A DNA stretch of 64,000 nt. It comes from Kiritimatiellia bacterium. Lineage in GTDB: Bacteria; Verrucomicrobiota; Kiritimatiellia; RFP12; UBA1067. Positions 43,687 to 52,011 of the stretch are shown here, one piece after another. A model generated the notes under the pieces. That model was not told the origin of the DNA, did not search any database, and was given only the letters and a program-made list of their open reading frames with translations. The stretch covers positions 1-64,000 of the forward strand of contig JAFWKK010000071.1 in the NCBI GenBank assembly GCA_017514235.1, read 5' to 3'. The position numbers and the translations under genes were made by a program. Within the stretch, counting starts at the first letter, position 1. Each line of letters starts with the position of its first letter.

Positions 43687-44949
43687 TCATTCCGCGATGC
43701 GGTCGCGGCCGAAAGTGAAGAAGAAGGCTATCGCCATGATCGTCGCGCCGAGCGCATAGGCGCCGCCCATCAGCATGAAGCCGATCTCGAAGCCGCGCAC
43801 GCCGAAGCGCTGAGAGAGAGCTCCCATCACTACGCCTGAAAGCCCGCCGAAGAGGAACGCGACGAGCGTGAAGATGCCGACGGACGTGGACCTGTGGCGC
43901 GACGGGATCACGTCGAAGAGCGTCGCGTGCGTGTTCACCTCGAAGAACCCGCGGCAGACGCCGTAGAGCGCCGTCATCGCGACGGTGGCGGCGAGCGCCC
44001 CGCAGCGCCCTATCATCACCAGGCACGGTGCGCCTGCAAGCATGGCGCAGATCTGGAAGCCGAGCCTGAAGCGTGGCATCCGACGCACGAACCGGTCCGA
44101 GAGGCATCCGCCGGCAAGGATCGCTAGGAGTGCGAACAGGTGGTGGGAGAACATCGTCTGAGTCCCGGCTTCGCCGACGGACGTGCCGAACTTCGCGGCA
44201 ACGAACTTCGGCGCCCAGAAGAGATATGCGTTGTTCACGAACACGATCGCCACGAACCCCGCCATGGCACAGACCGCCGACGGCTTTGAGAAGAAGTACC
44301 TGACGCCGGCGAACGGACTTTCGCGCAGGGGCGCGGCGGCGTCCGCCCCGGCCTCGGACTTGTCCTTCAGCGCGAAGACGAAGAATACGCTGAGGCAGAA
44401 CCCTGCGCCGCCGAACACCATGAAGACGTGCCGCCAGGAGCCGAAGAAGCCTAGCGCCCACGCGACCAGCACGCCCGACGTCATGAGGCCGATGTAGAGC
44501 GAGGCCTGGTGTATCGACAGGGCAATCGAGCGCGTTTCCTTGTGGTGAGAGGCAAGGAGCGCCATTGCGCTCGGGCCGTAGAAGCTTTCGCCGCCGCCAG
44601 TCGCGATGGAGCGGAAGAACATCACGACGAAGAACGCTGGGACGGTCACGCCGAGTATGCGCCAGTCGCCGACGAAGCCCATGCAGATCGTCATCAGCGA
44701 CCAGAAGGCCAGCGACCCCGTGATGAGCCACTTGCGCGAAAGGCGGTCTCCTATCGGGCCGGCGATTGTTGCCATCGCCGCGAGCGTCCAGCTGAGCGCG
44801 GTGTTGATCCACCCGATCTGCACGTCGGAAAGCCCGAGATCCTCCTGGATCGGGATCGTCAGCAGCCCAAAGAGCGCACGGTCAGCCTGGTGGAAGAAGA
44901 ATGCACAGCTCAGGAGAGCCAGCGCCAGCCACTTGTAGTTCTTGCCCAT
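43687..44949 (-). CDS. Major facilitator superfamily transporter
   Basis: The 420-residue protein on the reverse strand starts at 44949 (MGKNYKWLAL...). It has twelve predicted membrane helices and MFS loop motifs ('GPIGDRLSRKWLI' between helices 2 and 3, 'GGCLSDRFVRRMPRF' between helices 8 and 9). The 'FFHQADRALFGLLTIPIQEDLGLSD' start resembles sugar-acid and sialic-acid/hexuronate transporters. A reverse -10 box (TATAAT, plus positions 44957-44962) ends 7 nt before the ATG. Its place between GH2 and GH109 genes suggests uptake of a sugar released by them. Confidence 0.9.
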   Translation of the reverse strand: MGKNYKWLALALLSCAFFFHQADRALFGLLTIPIQEDLGLSDVQIGWINTALSWTLAAMATIAGPIGDRLSRKWLITGSLAFWSLMTICMGFVGDWRILGVTVPAFFVVMFFRSIATGGGESFYGPSAMALLASHHKETRSIALSIHQASLYIGLMTSGVLVAWALGFFGSWRHVFMVFGGAGFCLSVFFVFALKDKSEAGADAAAPLRESPFAGVRYFFSKPSAVCAMAGFVAIVFVNNAYLFWAPKFVAAKFGTSVGEAGTQTMFSHHLFALLAILAGGCLSDRFVRRMPRFRLGFQICAMLAGAPCLVMIGRCGALAATVAMTALYGVCRGFFEVNTHATLFDVIPSRHRSTSVGIFTLVAFLFGGLSGVVMGALSQRFGVRGFEIGFMLMGGAYALGATIMAIAFFFTFGRDRIAE

Positions 44950-45031
44950 GTCGCCTATTATAACACATCGCGGCCGCATCGGGCTCATGTTCCGTCGCAA
45001 GTTCCAATGGACGGATGGTGCCGGAATGTTG

Positions 45032-45037
45032 TATAAT
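45032..45037 (+). promoter_or_regulatory. -10 box of the GH109 gene
   Basis: TATAAT, 52 nt before ATG 45090. A weak TGGACG lies 18 nt upstream. The divergent MFS -10 box is about 70 bp away, so the two genes share one regulatory interval (44950-45089). Confidence 0.5.
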
Positions 45038-45089
45038 TCAAGTCAGATTGCCGATGGTCGGCATGATTCACAAGGAAAGAGGTATTGAG

Positions 45090-46517
45090 ATGTCCATGAC
45101 GAGAAGAGGTTTTCTTGGCGGCGCGGTCTGGGCCGGTGCGGCTGCGGTGGCAGGCGGGTGCGCGACGCGCACGGGTTGTCTCGGCTGTTCCGCAGGTTCG
45201 CCGATGCACGGCTATGCCGCGCCGAAAATCCCGTGCATCAGGCTCGGCGTCGTCGGCATGGGCAGCCGGGGCTGCGGCGTCGTGGGCCGCATGTGCAACC
45301 TGCCAGGCGTCGTCGTCACTGCCGTCTGCGACAACGTTAAGGAGAAGATCGACAAGTCGCAGAAGATGCTTGCCGGCAAGGGGAAGCCCGCCGCGAAGGA
45401 GTACTTTGGCGAGGAGGCATGGCGCGCGCTATGCGACGACCCGAACGTAGATGTCGTCTACAACACCACCCCCTGGGCGCTCCACGTGCCGGTGCAGCTG
45501 GCGGCCATGAAGGGCGGCAAGCACGTCTTCACCGAGGTGCCCAGCGCATTCACCGTGGACGAGTGCTGGGATCTCGTCGAGACAAGCGAACGTACGAAAC
45601 GTCACTGCATGCAGCTTGAGAACTGCTGCTATGGCGAGATCGAGATGCTCACGTTCAACCTCGCAAAGCTGGGCATGCTAGGCGAGCTGGTCCATGCCGA
45701 GGGCGCCTACATACACGACCTGCGCCACATGTGCGCCACCGAGGTTCCTGCTTGCGAGGGGTGGCGGTTCGACGAGAACCGCGTCCACGGCGGCAACCGG
45801 TATCCGACGCACGGGCTGGTGCCGCTTTGCCTTACGTTCGACGTCAACCGCGGCGACAGGCTCGACTACCTTGTGTCGCTCGAGTCCAACCAGGTCAACT
45901 TCAAGGCATACATGGATGCGAACCTGAAGCCCGACAACCCTCGCCGCGCTGCCAAAGTCAGGATGGCCGACATGAACAGCACGCTGATAAAGACGGCGAA
46001 GGGAAAGTCGATGCTGATACAGCACGATGTCTCGTCGCCGCGTCCGTATTCGCGCATCCAGCTCGTGACGGGCACGAAGGGCTCGATCTGCGACTATCCG
46101 TATCGCGTGGTGTTCGAGAACAAGCCCGGGTCCGGCGCCCACAGCTGGTATGACGAGGCCAAGGCCAAGGAGATCCGCGAGAAGTACCGTCACCCGCTCT
46201 GGAAGACCGTTGGCGAGCTTGCCAAGCGCGTCGGAGGGCACGGCGGCATGGACTTCATCATGGATGCGCGCTGGGTCTATTGCCTGCAGCAGGGTTTGCC
46301 GCTCGACATGGACGTATACGACCTGGCGGTGACGAGTTGCCTCTGCGAGCTGACCGAGAAGTCCGTAGACGCCAGGTCCCGCGCGGAGTCAATACCAGAC
46401 TTTACGCGCGGCGCATGGAGGACGAACAAGCCGCTGGGCGTCGTCGACATCGACCTTGGCAAGATGGGCGTAGATGCGAAGAAGGTCGGCGCCGCAGAAG
46501 GGCAGATCACGGTCTGA
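45090..46517 (+). CDS. GH109-type glycosidase / Gfo/Idh/MocA oxidoreductase
   Basis: The 475-residue protein begins with a twin-arginine signal 'MSMTRRGFLGGAVWAGAAAV' followed by a lipobox-like 'AGGC'. The NAD fold has 'LGVVGMGSRGCGVVGRM', then 'HVFTEVPSAFTVDECWDLV', 'RHCMQLENCCYGEIEML' and 'GELVHAEGAYIHDLRHM', which are typical of GH109 alpha-N-acetylgalactosaminidases that work through a bound NAD. It should cleave terminal alpha-GalNAc or a related residue (mucin-type glycans) outside the cytoplasm. ATG 45090 is chosen for the Tat signal and an AAGGAAAGAGG site; the frame extends upstream to 45015. Confidence 0.9.
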   Translation: MSMTRRGFLGGAVWAGAAAVAGGCATRTGCLGCSAGSPMHGYAAPKIPCIRLGVVGMGSRGCGVVGRMCNLPGVVVTAVCDNVKEKIDKSQKMLAGKGKPAAKEYFGEEAWRALCDDPNVDVVYNTTPWALHVPVQLAAMKGGKHVFTEVPSAFTVDECWDLVETSERTKRHCMQLENCCYGEIEMLTFNLAKLGMLGELVHAEGAYIHDLRHMCATEVPACEGWRFDENRVHGGNRYPTHGLVPLCLTFDVNRGDRLDYLVSLESNQVNFKAYMDANLKPDNPRRAAKVRMADMNSTLIKTAKGKSMLIQHDVSSPRPYSRIQLVTGTKGSICDYPYRVVFENKPGSGAHSWYDEAKAKEIREKYRHPLWKTVGELAKRVGGHGGMDFIMDARWVYCLQQGLPLDMDVYDLAVTSCLCELTEKSVDARSRAESIPDFTRGAWRTNKPLGVVDIDLGKMGVDAKKVGAAEGQITV

Positions 46518-46548
46518 GGAGGATCGGGGCGCATTGTTGGGGAATGGC

Positions 46549-47904
46549 ATGACATTAGAGAAGAAGTGGCTCCGCAAGCAAGCCGAGAAGGTGCGGAAAG
46601 CCGACTGGATCGACCCTGCGCTGTATCGGAAGTACGGGGTTAAGCGCGGGTTGCGCAACGACAACGGCACAGGCGTGCTGGTCGGGCTGACGACCATCGG
46701 CAACGTCCACGGCTATGTGATGGACGAAGGCGAGAGGCGCCCCGTTCCCGGCGAGCTGTACTACCGCGGCATAAACGTGCGTGACATCGTCGCCGCAGAC
46801 AAGCGCGAGCACCGCTTCGGCTATGAGGAGACGGCGTACCTGCTGCTCTTCGGCGACCTGCCCACGTCGCGCGAGCTGGTCGACTGGAAAAACCGCATCG
46901 GCGTCTGCCGCAAGCTGTCCGACGGCTTCAAGGAGAACGCGATCATGCGCAATCCGCCAAAGGACCTGATGAACGCGCTCGCCCGTACCGTGCTTTTCGC
47001 CTACGCCTTCGATCCGGACGGCAATCCCGACGACCTTTCGCTGGAGAAGTGCCTGGAGCAGTCGATCGACCTGATCGGCTCCATTCCGACCATTGCCGCG
47101 TACGCCTACCAGGCCAAGGCCCACTACCATGACGGGGCCTCGCTGATGATCCGCAACCCCGACCAGCGCCGTTCTACGGCCGAGAACCTTCTAATGCTGA
47201 TAAGGGAGGACGGACGCTACACGAAGCTGGAGGCCGAGACGCTCGACCTCGCCCTCATACTTCACGCCGAGCACGGCGGCGGCAACAACTCGTCGTTCAC
47301 CACGCACGTCGTCACGTCGTCGCATTCCGACATATACTCGTCGGTTGCCGCGTCGATCCTGGCGCTGAAGGGCGGGCGCCACGGCGGGGCCAACCTGCGC
47401 GTGATGCGCCAGATGGATGAGATCAAGGCCAACGTGCGCGACTGGGAGCGCGAGTCCAGCGTCGCCGCTTACCTTGAGCGCATAGCCGACCGCAAGGCAG
47501 GCGACCGCACGGGGCTGATCTACGGCCTCGGCCACGCCGTCTACACCATTTCCGATCCGCGCGCGCAGATGCTGCGGGCCAAGGCCGAGGCATTGGCGAA
47601 GGAGAAGGGCCGCGAGGCCGAGATGCGCCTGTTCGAGTGCGTCGAAGCCCTCGGACCGGCCATAGTCAAGTCGCGCCATCCGCGTGCCGAGGACGTCTGC
47701 GCGAACGTCGACCTCTACTCAGGCTTCGTCTACGACATGCTGGCCATCCCGAAGGAGCTCTACACGCCGCTCTTTGCGGTCGCGCGTTGCGTCAGCTGGT
47801 GCGCCCACCGCATGGAGGAGCTGGTGAACGAAGGGCCGATCATTCGTCCGGCCTACAAGCCCATTTTCCATCCGCGCGAATACGTTCGGCTCGATGACCG
47901 CTGA
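46549..47904 (+). CDS. Citrate synthase
   Basis: The 451-residue protein has 'LYYRGINVRDIV', 'YEETAYLLLFGDLPT', 'LDLALILHAEHGGGNNSSFTTHVV' (pieces; catalytic His), 'GGRHGGANLRVMRQM', 'GLGHAVYTISDPRA' (second His and substrate Arg) and a C-terminal Arg/Asp region. It condenses oxaloacetate and acetyl-CoA. The N-terminal part is of the longer anaerobe type with a ~50-residue extension. Start ATG 46549 follows a weak GGGGA; the frame is open upstream into the previous gene's end. Confidence 0.92.
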   Translation: MTLEKKWLRKQAEKVRKADWIDPALYRKYGVKRGLRNDNGTGVLVGLTTIGNVHGYVMDEGERRPVPGELYYRGINVRDIVAADKREHRFGYEETAYLLLFGDLPTSRELVDWKNRIGVCRKLSDGFKENAIMRNPPKDLMNALARTVLFAYAFDPDGNPDDLSLEKCLEQSIDLIGSIPTIAAYAYQAKAHYHDGASLMIRNPDQRRSTAENLLMLIREDGRYTKLEAETLDLALILHAEHGGGNNSSFTTHVVTSSHSDIYSSVAASILALKGGRHGGANLRVMRQMDEIKANVRDWERESSVAAYLERIADRKAGDRTGLIYGLGHAVYTISDPRAQMLRAKAEALAKEKGREAEMRLFECVEALGPAIVKSRHPRAEDVCANVDLYSGFVYDMLAIPKELYTPLFAVARCVSWCAHRMEELVNEGPIIRPAYKPIFHPREYVRLDDR

Positions 47905-47927
47905 AGCGGTTGCACAAGAAGGGAGGC

Positions 47928-48209
47928 ATGACGGTGATCAAGAAGATTCGTCTGATTGCGTTTTGCGTGCTGTTGCTGCTTCTCCTTCTGTTGCTCGGCT
48001 TCGAGGCATTCCGCTTCTTTGCCGAAGGTGCCGTGTCGCATCGCGACCTTAAGGAGTCCGTCGCAAGCGAGTCGGCTGCGATTCAGGTGCGCTTAGACGC
48101 GCGTTGTGATGCGCTTGAGCGCAAGCTGGACAGGATTGAGTCCAAGCTTGACAGGCTGATCGACCTTGCGACTCCCAAGCTGCCCGACGGGATGAGGGCG
48201 GTGGAGTAG
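47928..48209 (+). CDS. Small membrane protein with coiled coil
   Basis: From ATG 47928 (GGGAGG site) the 93-residue protein has one very hydrophobic segment with a run of nine leucines (about residues 15-27), a basic cytoplasmic start, then a charged heptad-like stretch ('ARCDALERKLDRIESKLDRLIDL') predicted to be a coiled coil. I recognise no family. It sits between citrate synthase and ybeY with short gaps, so it is probably co-transcribed with them. Confidence 0.65.
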   Translation: MTVIKKIRLIAFCVLLLLLLLLLGFEAFRFFAEGAVSHRDLKESVASESAAIQVRLDARCDALERKLDRIESKLDRLIDLATPKLPDGMRAVE

Positions 48210-48215
48210 TTCCAC

Positions 48216-48686
48216 GTGAGCTGCCAGGTGACGATAGACGGCGCATTGCCCCGGAGTCTCGGGCTCTGGCGCACGGAACTTCGCGCCGCCGCCGCGTTTT
48301 TCGCGGAGAGAAGCGCGTCGCGCGTAGGGGTTCCGTTCCGCGAGGTTGCGGTAGTCTTGCAGCGCGATGCGTCTTCAGCCGAGGTGCATGCGGCGATCAG
48401 CGGCGTCGAGGGTCCTACGGACGTAGTGACACAACGCTACGATGCGATGCCAGGAGAGGAGCCGGGCGTCTACGGCGAACTGTACGTCAACTGCGACCAG
48501 GCCGTTCGTGCCGCCCCGAGGCGGAAAGGCTGGAGCGCAGCCAAGGAGCTGCTTCTATACGTCGCGCACGGCATGGACCATCTTTCCGGAGCTGACGACC
48601 TGACGCCTGCGGACGGTTTGCGCATGCGCCGCCGCGAGCTGGCCTGGCTGCGGCGGGTTGTAGTTGGCGGCAGAATAATGCTATAA
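48216..48686 (+). CDS. ybeY: YbeY-like rRNA maturation endoribonuclease, altered metal site
   Basis: The 156-residue protein starts at GTG 48216 and has the YbeY layout: a variable N-terminus, 'GELYVNCDQAV' and 'ELLLYVAHGMDHLSGADDLTPADGLRMRRRE'. The family zinc motif is HGxxHxxGxDH with three His. Here it reads H-G-M-D-H-L-S-G-A-D-D, so the third His is replaced by Asp. Asp can bind zinc, so activity is possible. YbeY trims 16S rRNA and takes part in ribosome quality control. The -10 box of proA overlaps its stop. Confidence 0.82.
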   Translation: MSCQVTIDGALPRSLGLWRTELRAAAAFFAERSASRVGVPFREVAVVLQRDASSAEVHAAISGVEGPTDVVTQRYDAMPGEEPGVYGELYVNCDQAVRAAPRRKGWSAAKELLLYVAHGMDHLSGADDLTPADGLRMRRRELAWLRRVVVGGRIML

Positions 48687-48687
48687 T
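48658..48687 (+). promoter_or_regulatory. Sigma-70 promoter of proA
   Basis: TTGTAG (48658-48663), 18 nt and TATAAT (48682-48687), lying in the 3' end of ybeY. ATG 48733 has an AGGAGAGGG site. Confidence 0.6.
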
Positions 48688-48732
48688 GCCGCCCGACGGA
48701 GGGAAGAGCCTTCCGGGCAAAGGAGAGGGAAA

Positions 48733-49944
48733 ATGACTGTTGCTGAGACTATACACGACTTGGCGGTGAAGGCCCGCGCGGCGGCGGCGGACTTGGCCAG
48801 GCGCACGACGGACGAGAAGAATGCGATGCTCGTTGCTGCCGCAAGCGCGCTGGAGGCGCGACGCAGCGACATTGCGGCGGCGAACGCCCGTGATGTGGCG
48901 AACGCGCGGACGGCGGGAATCAGCGCGGTGATGATCGACAGGCTGACGCTCACGGACGCTCGTTTCGACGCGATGGTCGCCGGCGTCCGCCACGTGGTGT
49001 CGCTGCCCGATCCGGTCGGCGAGATCATCTGGAAGAGGGAGCGTCCGAGCGGCATAACGATTCGGAAGGTGCGCGTGCCGTTCGGGGTCGTAGCAGTCGT
49101 CTTCGAGAGCCGCCCCAACGTCTTCATCGACACGGCTGCGCTCTGCCTTAAGACCGGCAACGCCGTGATCCTGCGCGGCGGCAAGGAGGCCATCGAGACG
49201 AACAAGGCGCTGATGGATTGCATGAGGGGTGTCGAGGGCCTGGGGCGCGCGGTGCAGCTCGTTGACATCCTTGACCATGCCGCGGTCACGGAACTCGTGC
49301 GCGCGGCGGGACTGGTGGACGTCGCAATCCCGCGCGGCGGCGAACGGCTGATCCGCGCCATGTGCGAGGCGGCGCTCGTGCCGGTGCTGAAGCACTACAA
49401 GGGCGTCTGCCACGTCTACGTGGACGAGTCGGCCGACCTCGACATGGCGCTGCGCATCCTCGACAACGCCAAGACGCAGCGCCCTGGCGTATGCAACGCG
49501 GCGGAATGCCTGCTGGTCTGCGAGAAGGTCGCAGCCTCCTTTATGCCGAAGGTGCTCGCATGGGCGAAGGAGAAGGGCGTCGTGCTGCATGACGGCGCGA
49601 AGGAGGATGTCGACTGGGAACGCGAGTTCCTTGCGCTGGAGATGAACGTTGGCGTGGTGCGCGACTGCCGCGAGGCCATCGCCCACATCAACGCATACGG
49701 CTCGCACCACAGCGACTGCATCGTCACTTCCGACGCGGCGCGTGCCGCCGAGTTCCTGCGCGACGTCGATTCGGCGGCCGTCTATCACAACGCATCGACG
49801 CGTTTCACCGACGGCGCGGAGTTCGGCATGGGGGCGGAAATCGGAATCTCGACCGACAAGCTGCACGCCCGCGGGCCGATGGGGCTTGAGGAGCTTACTA
49901 CCTACAAGTACCAAGTCACCGGCAACGGAACGATTCGCCAATGA
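48733..49944 (+). CDS. proA: Glutamate-5-semialdehyde dehydrogenase ProA
   Basis: The 403-residue aldehyde dehydrogenase-fold enzyme has 'RVPFGVVAVVFESRPNVFIDTAALCLKTGNAVILRGGKEA' (in pieces; NADPH binding), 'AIPRGGERLIR', the active-site Cys in 'QRPGVCNAAECLLV', 'VYHNASTRFTDGAEFGMGAEIGIST' (in part) and 'GPMGLEELTTYKY'. It reduces gamma-glutamyl phosphate to the semialdehyde in proline synthesis. proB is not in the window. Its 3' end overlaps the next gene by 4 nt. Confidence 0.96.
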   Translation: MTVAETIHDLAVKARAAAADLARRTTDEKNAMLVAAASALEARRSDIAAANARDVANARTAGISAVMIDRLTLTDARFDAMVAGVRHVVSLPDPVGEIIWKRERPSGITIRKVRVPFGVVAVVFESRPNVFIDTAALCLKTGNAVILRGGKEAIETNKALMDCMRGVEGLGRAVQLVDILDHAAVTELVRAAGLVDVAIPRGGERLIRAMCEAALVPVLKHYKGVCHVYVDESADLDMALRILDNAKTQRPGVCNAAECLLVCEKVAASFMPKVLAWAKEKGVVLHDGAKEDVDWEREFLALEMNVGVVRDCREAIAHINAYGSHHSDCIVTSDAARAAEFLRDVDSAAVYHNASTRFTDGAEFGMGAEIGISTDKLHARGPMGLEELTTYKYQVTGNGTIRQ

Positions 49945-50450
49945 AGCGTTTGGCGATTCTTCTCTTGTCCTTCGCGACCGTTTCGTCTCTCGCGTCCGAG
50001 AGAGCGGAGGAGTCTTCCGGTTCGGCAGGCGGTTATGTAGGCGCGGGAGCTTCGCTTACGCTCCCGCAGGGCGGCTCTTCGATGCGGCGGCTGGGAGGCG
50101 GCTCGCTCCGCGTCGGCTGGTATCTCGGCGAGTTCTGGGCGGTTGAAGGCGAGGCCGCGTGGCTTGAGGATTCTGCAGGACTGGGCGTGGATGCGCTTCT
50201 TCACCTTCAGGCTTGGTCGCTCTATGGAGACCTCTTTGGGTATTCGCGCTTCGACCCGTTCGTCACGGCCGGTGCCCGTGGCTGGATAGGCGGCGCTGCC
50301 GGGCAGGTCGGCCCCGCTGCCGGCGTCGGCGCGTTCTGGCACCTGACGGAGGACTGGTCGCTTAGGTTTGATGCCGGCGCGACTCTAGGCGTTGATTCGC
50401 GCGTGGAAACCGTCTATACCCTTGCCGCCGGCGTACAGCGCACGTTCTGA
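49941..50450 (+). CDS. Small outer-membrane beta-barrel-like protein
   Basis: The 169-residue protein has a signal peptide (MKRLAILLLSFATVSSLA), then alternating hydrophobic and polar Gly-rich strands ('SLRVGWYLGEFWAVEGEAAW', 'LGVDALLHLQAWSLYGDLFG', 'FVTAGARGWIGG') and a C-terminal '...LAAGVQRTF' with a terminal Phe, as in outer-membrane barrels. Length suits an eight-strand barrel. The precise family is unknown. The ATGA overlap couples it to proA. It is convergent with the gene at 50491. Confidence 0.72.
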   Translation: MKRLAILLLSFATVSSLASERAEESSGSAGGYVGAGASLTLPQGGSSMRRLGGGSLRVGWYLGEFWAVEGEAAWLEDSAGLGVDALLHLQAWSLYGDLFGYSRFDPFVTAGARGWIGGAAGQVGPAAGVGAFWHLTEDWSLRFDAGATLGVDSRVETVYTLAAGVQRTF

Positions 50451-50490
50451 CTGTTTGCGACATAGCCTGACGGGCGTCCTGCCGGGAACG

Positions 50491-51993
50491 TTACCGCCCG
50501 CTAGGCATGTTTCGCCCGTTCGCAACCTTCACGTAAACTGACAGCGTTGCCGATTCGCGCAGCTGCTGCAGCTTGTTCTCCACGGCCTTGTTCCGCAGGC
50601 GTTCGTTCTCCGCCTCGTTTTGGACTTCCTCCGATTCCTGTCGCTTGGCCTCGGATGCCAGCCTTGACCATGATTGGGTGCGGTTGCGGGGATTCTTTGG
50701 CACAAGCGTCGGCCTGTTCAGCTGTTTCCTGGTGACAGAGCCATCGTACATCTTGACAGTCTGCCGTTGCGGCTTCTTTGACGCAACGGTTCCGACAGAT
50801 GCGGCCGCAGCTTGCCGCAATGCGTCGTCAATGACGTCCGCTCTTATCAGTTCGTCGAACCCTACGGTCTTTACAAGCAGCGGCGCCTTTCTCCCCGGAA
50901 CGTTAAGTTGGGTCTCGAACGCCAGCTGTTCCGTCGACATTTTGCCGGATCGAAGCAGGTTGTACAGGTCGCCCATGCGCAGCTTCGACGGGTTTGCCGC
51001 AGACGGCGGAACGGGCTGGGGCTGTGCGTTTTCCTTCGGGCAGAAGACGTAGGCGAATCCGCCGTCGTGTACGATCCCTCCGCCCGCGTTCATCTTTTGT
51101 TCGAGATCGGCGAGACTTAGCTCCTGGGAGTCACCCGTCGGCGACAGCAGCGTGACAGTGCACTCGCCGGCGGCTTTCGACACCACCTCGTGAAGCTCTG
51201 GCCGCCTGCCGTTCTCACCCGGCGTAAGGCACATGAATACCGCATCTATGGCGCCGGGGCGCTTCTCCTTCGCAAGCTGCCGCCACGGCAGGACGACGGC
51301 GCCGTCAAACATGCTCATGGCGTCGTTGAACTTTTCCCTGGCTGCCTTGACGGCCGCGGCTTTCTCTGCAGCGGCCTTCCGCTCGGCTTCTCTCGCTTTC
51401 TCCCGTGCCTCTTTTTCCTGCTCGCGGCGCAATCTTTCCTGTTCGCGGGCCTTTTCCCGCTCTGCCCTTCTGGCTTCATCCCGTGCACGCGCCGCTTCCC
51501 GTTCCGCCTTGCGCTTTGCCGCTCTAGCCTCTTCTTCGGAATGCCGTTGTTGCGCGAGATTCTCTTCCTGCGCCCGTTTCGATCTTCGCCACCATTCGCC
51601 GCCGGCGACACAGGCTGCAACGACGAGGATCATGAGGGCCGTCTTCATTATGGATCCAAGCCGAGGAGGCCCTTGCCTGGCGGCGGTAGCCTGTCTTTCC
51701 GTCGGGACTTCCTCCGTATTCTCGATTTCCAACCGCCGCATGATGGCCTGCGCGTCGAGATTGACGGCGGCATCGGACGATACGCTCGGACGTTGCAGCT
51801 TGAGACGCGGTCGCTTCTCCTCCGTTTGCTCCTGTCGGCTATGCTGAACGGCCTTTCTTTCTGGAACCTCGATTCGCGTAGGCTTGCGGCAAGTCGTCTT
51901 CTCGCCGCAGGAGGGGCATTTTACGTGCTGGCCGTCCGCTACTTCGGACGGAATGTCCATCTCCTCCCCGCAAGCCCTGCACCTTATGATCAT
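50491..51993 (-). CDS. Zinc-ribbon membrane protein with long coiled coil
   Basis: The 500-residue reverse-strand protein starts with a zinc ribbon (C5-x2-C8 and C26-x2-C29), followed by a polar region, one membrane segment (about residues 113-134), and a long Arg/Glu/Ala-rich coiled coil (about 140-225). The C-terminal half has 'KLRMGDLYNLLRSGKMSTEQLAFETQLNVPGRKAPLLV' (in pieces), which suggests a small folded domain. The overall layout, zinc ribbon then anchor then coiled coil, suggests a sensor or scaffold. It follows the lipoprotein gene at 52012 by 18 nt on the same strand. No function can be assigned. Confidence 0.7.
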   Translation of the reverse strand: MIIRCRACGEEMDIPSEVADGQHVKCPSCGEKTTCRKPTRIEVPERKAVQHSRQEQTEEKRPRLKLQRPSVSSDAAVNLDAQAIMRRLEIENTEEVPTERQATAARQGPPRLGSIMKTALMILVVAACVAGGEWWRRSKRAQEENLAQQRHSEEEARAAKRKAEREAARARDEARRAEREKAREQERLRREQEKEAREKAREAERKAAAEKAAAVKAAREKFNDAMSMFDGAVVLPWRQLAKEKRPGAIDAVFMCLTPGENGRRPELHEVVSKAAGECTVTLLSPTGDSQELSLADLEQKMNAGGGIVHDGGFAYVFCPKENAQPQPVPPSAANPSKLRMGDLYNLLRSGKMSTEQLAFETQLNVPGRKAPLLVKTVGFDELIRADVIDDALRQAAAASVGTVASKKPQRQTVKMYDGSVTRKQLNRPTLVPKNPRNRTQSWSRLASEAKRQESEEVQNEAENERLRNKAVENKLQQLRESATLSVYVKVANGRNMPSGR

Positions 51994-52011
51994 CGTCGAG
52001 GTTCCGGCTGC

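Noticed and set aside
50451..50490. Possible bidirectional terminator between convergent genes
   Set aside because: CGGGCG/CGCCCG could pair, but the arms are far apart and no T run follows; too weak to annotate.
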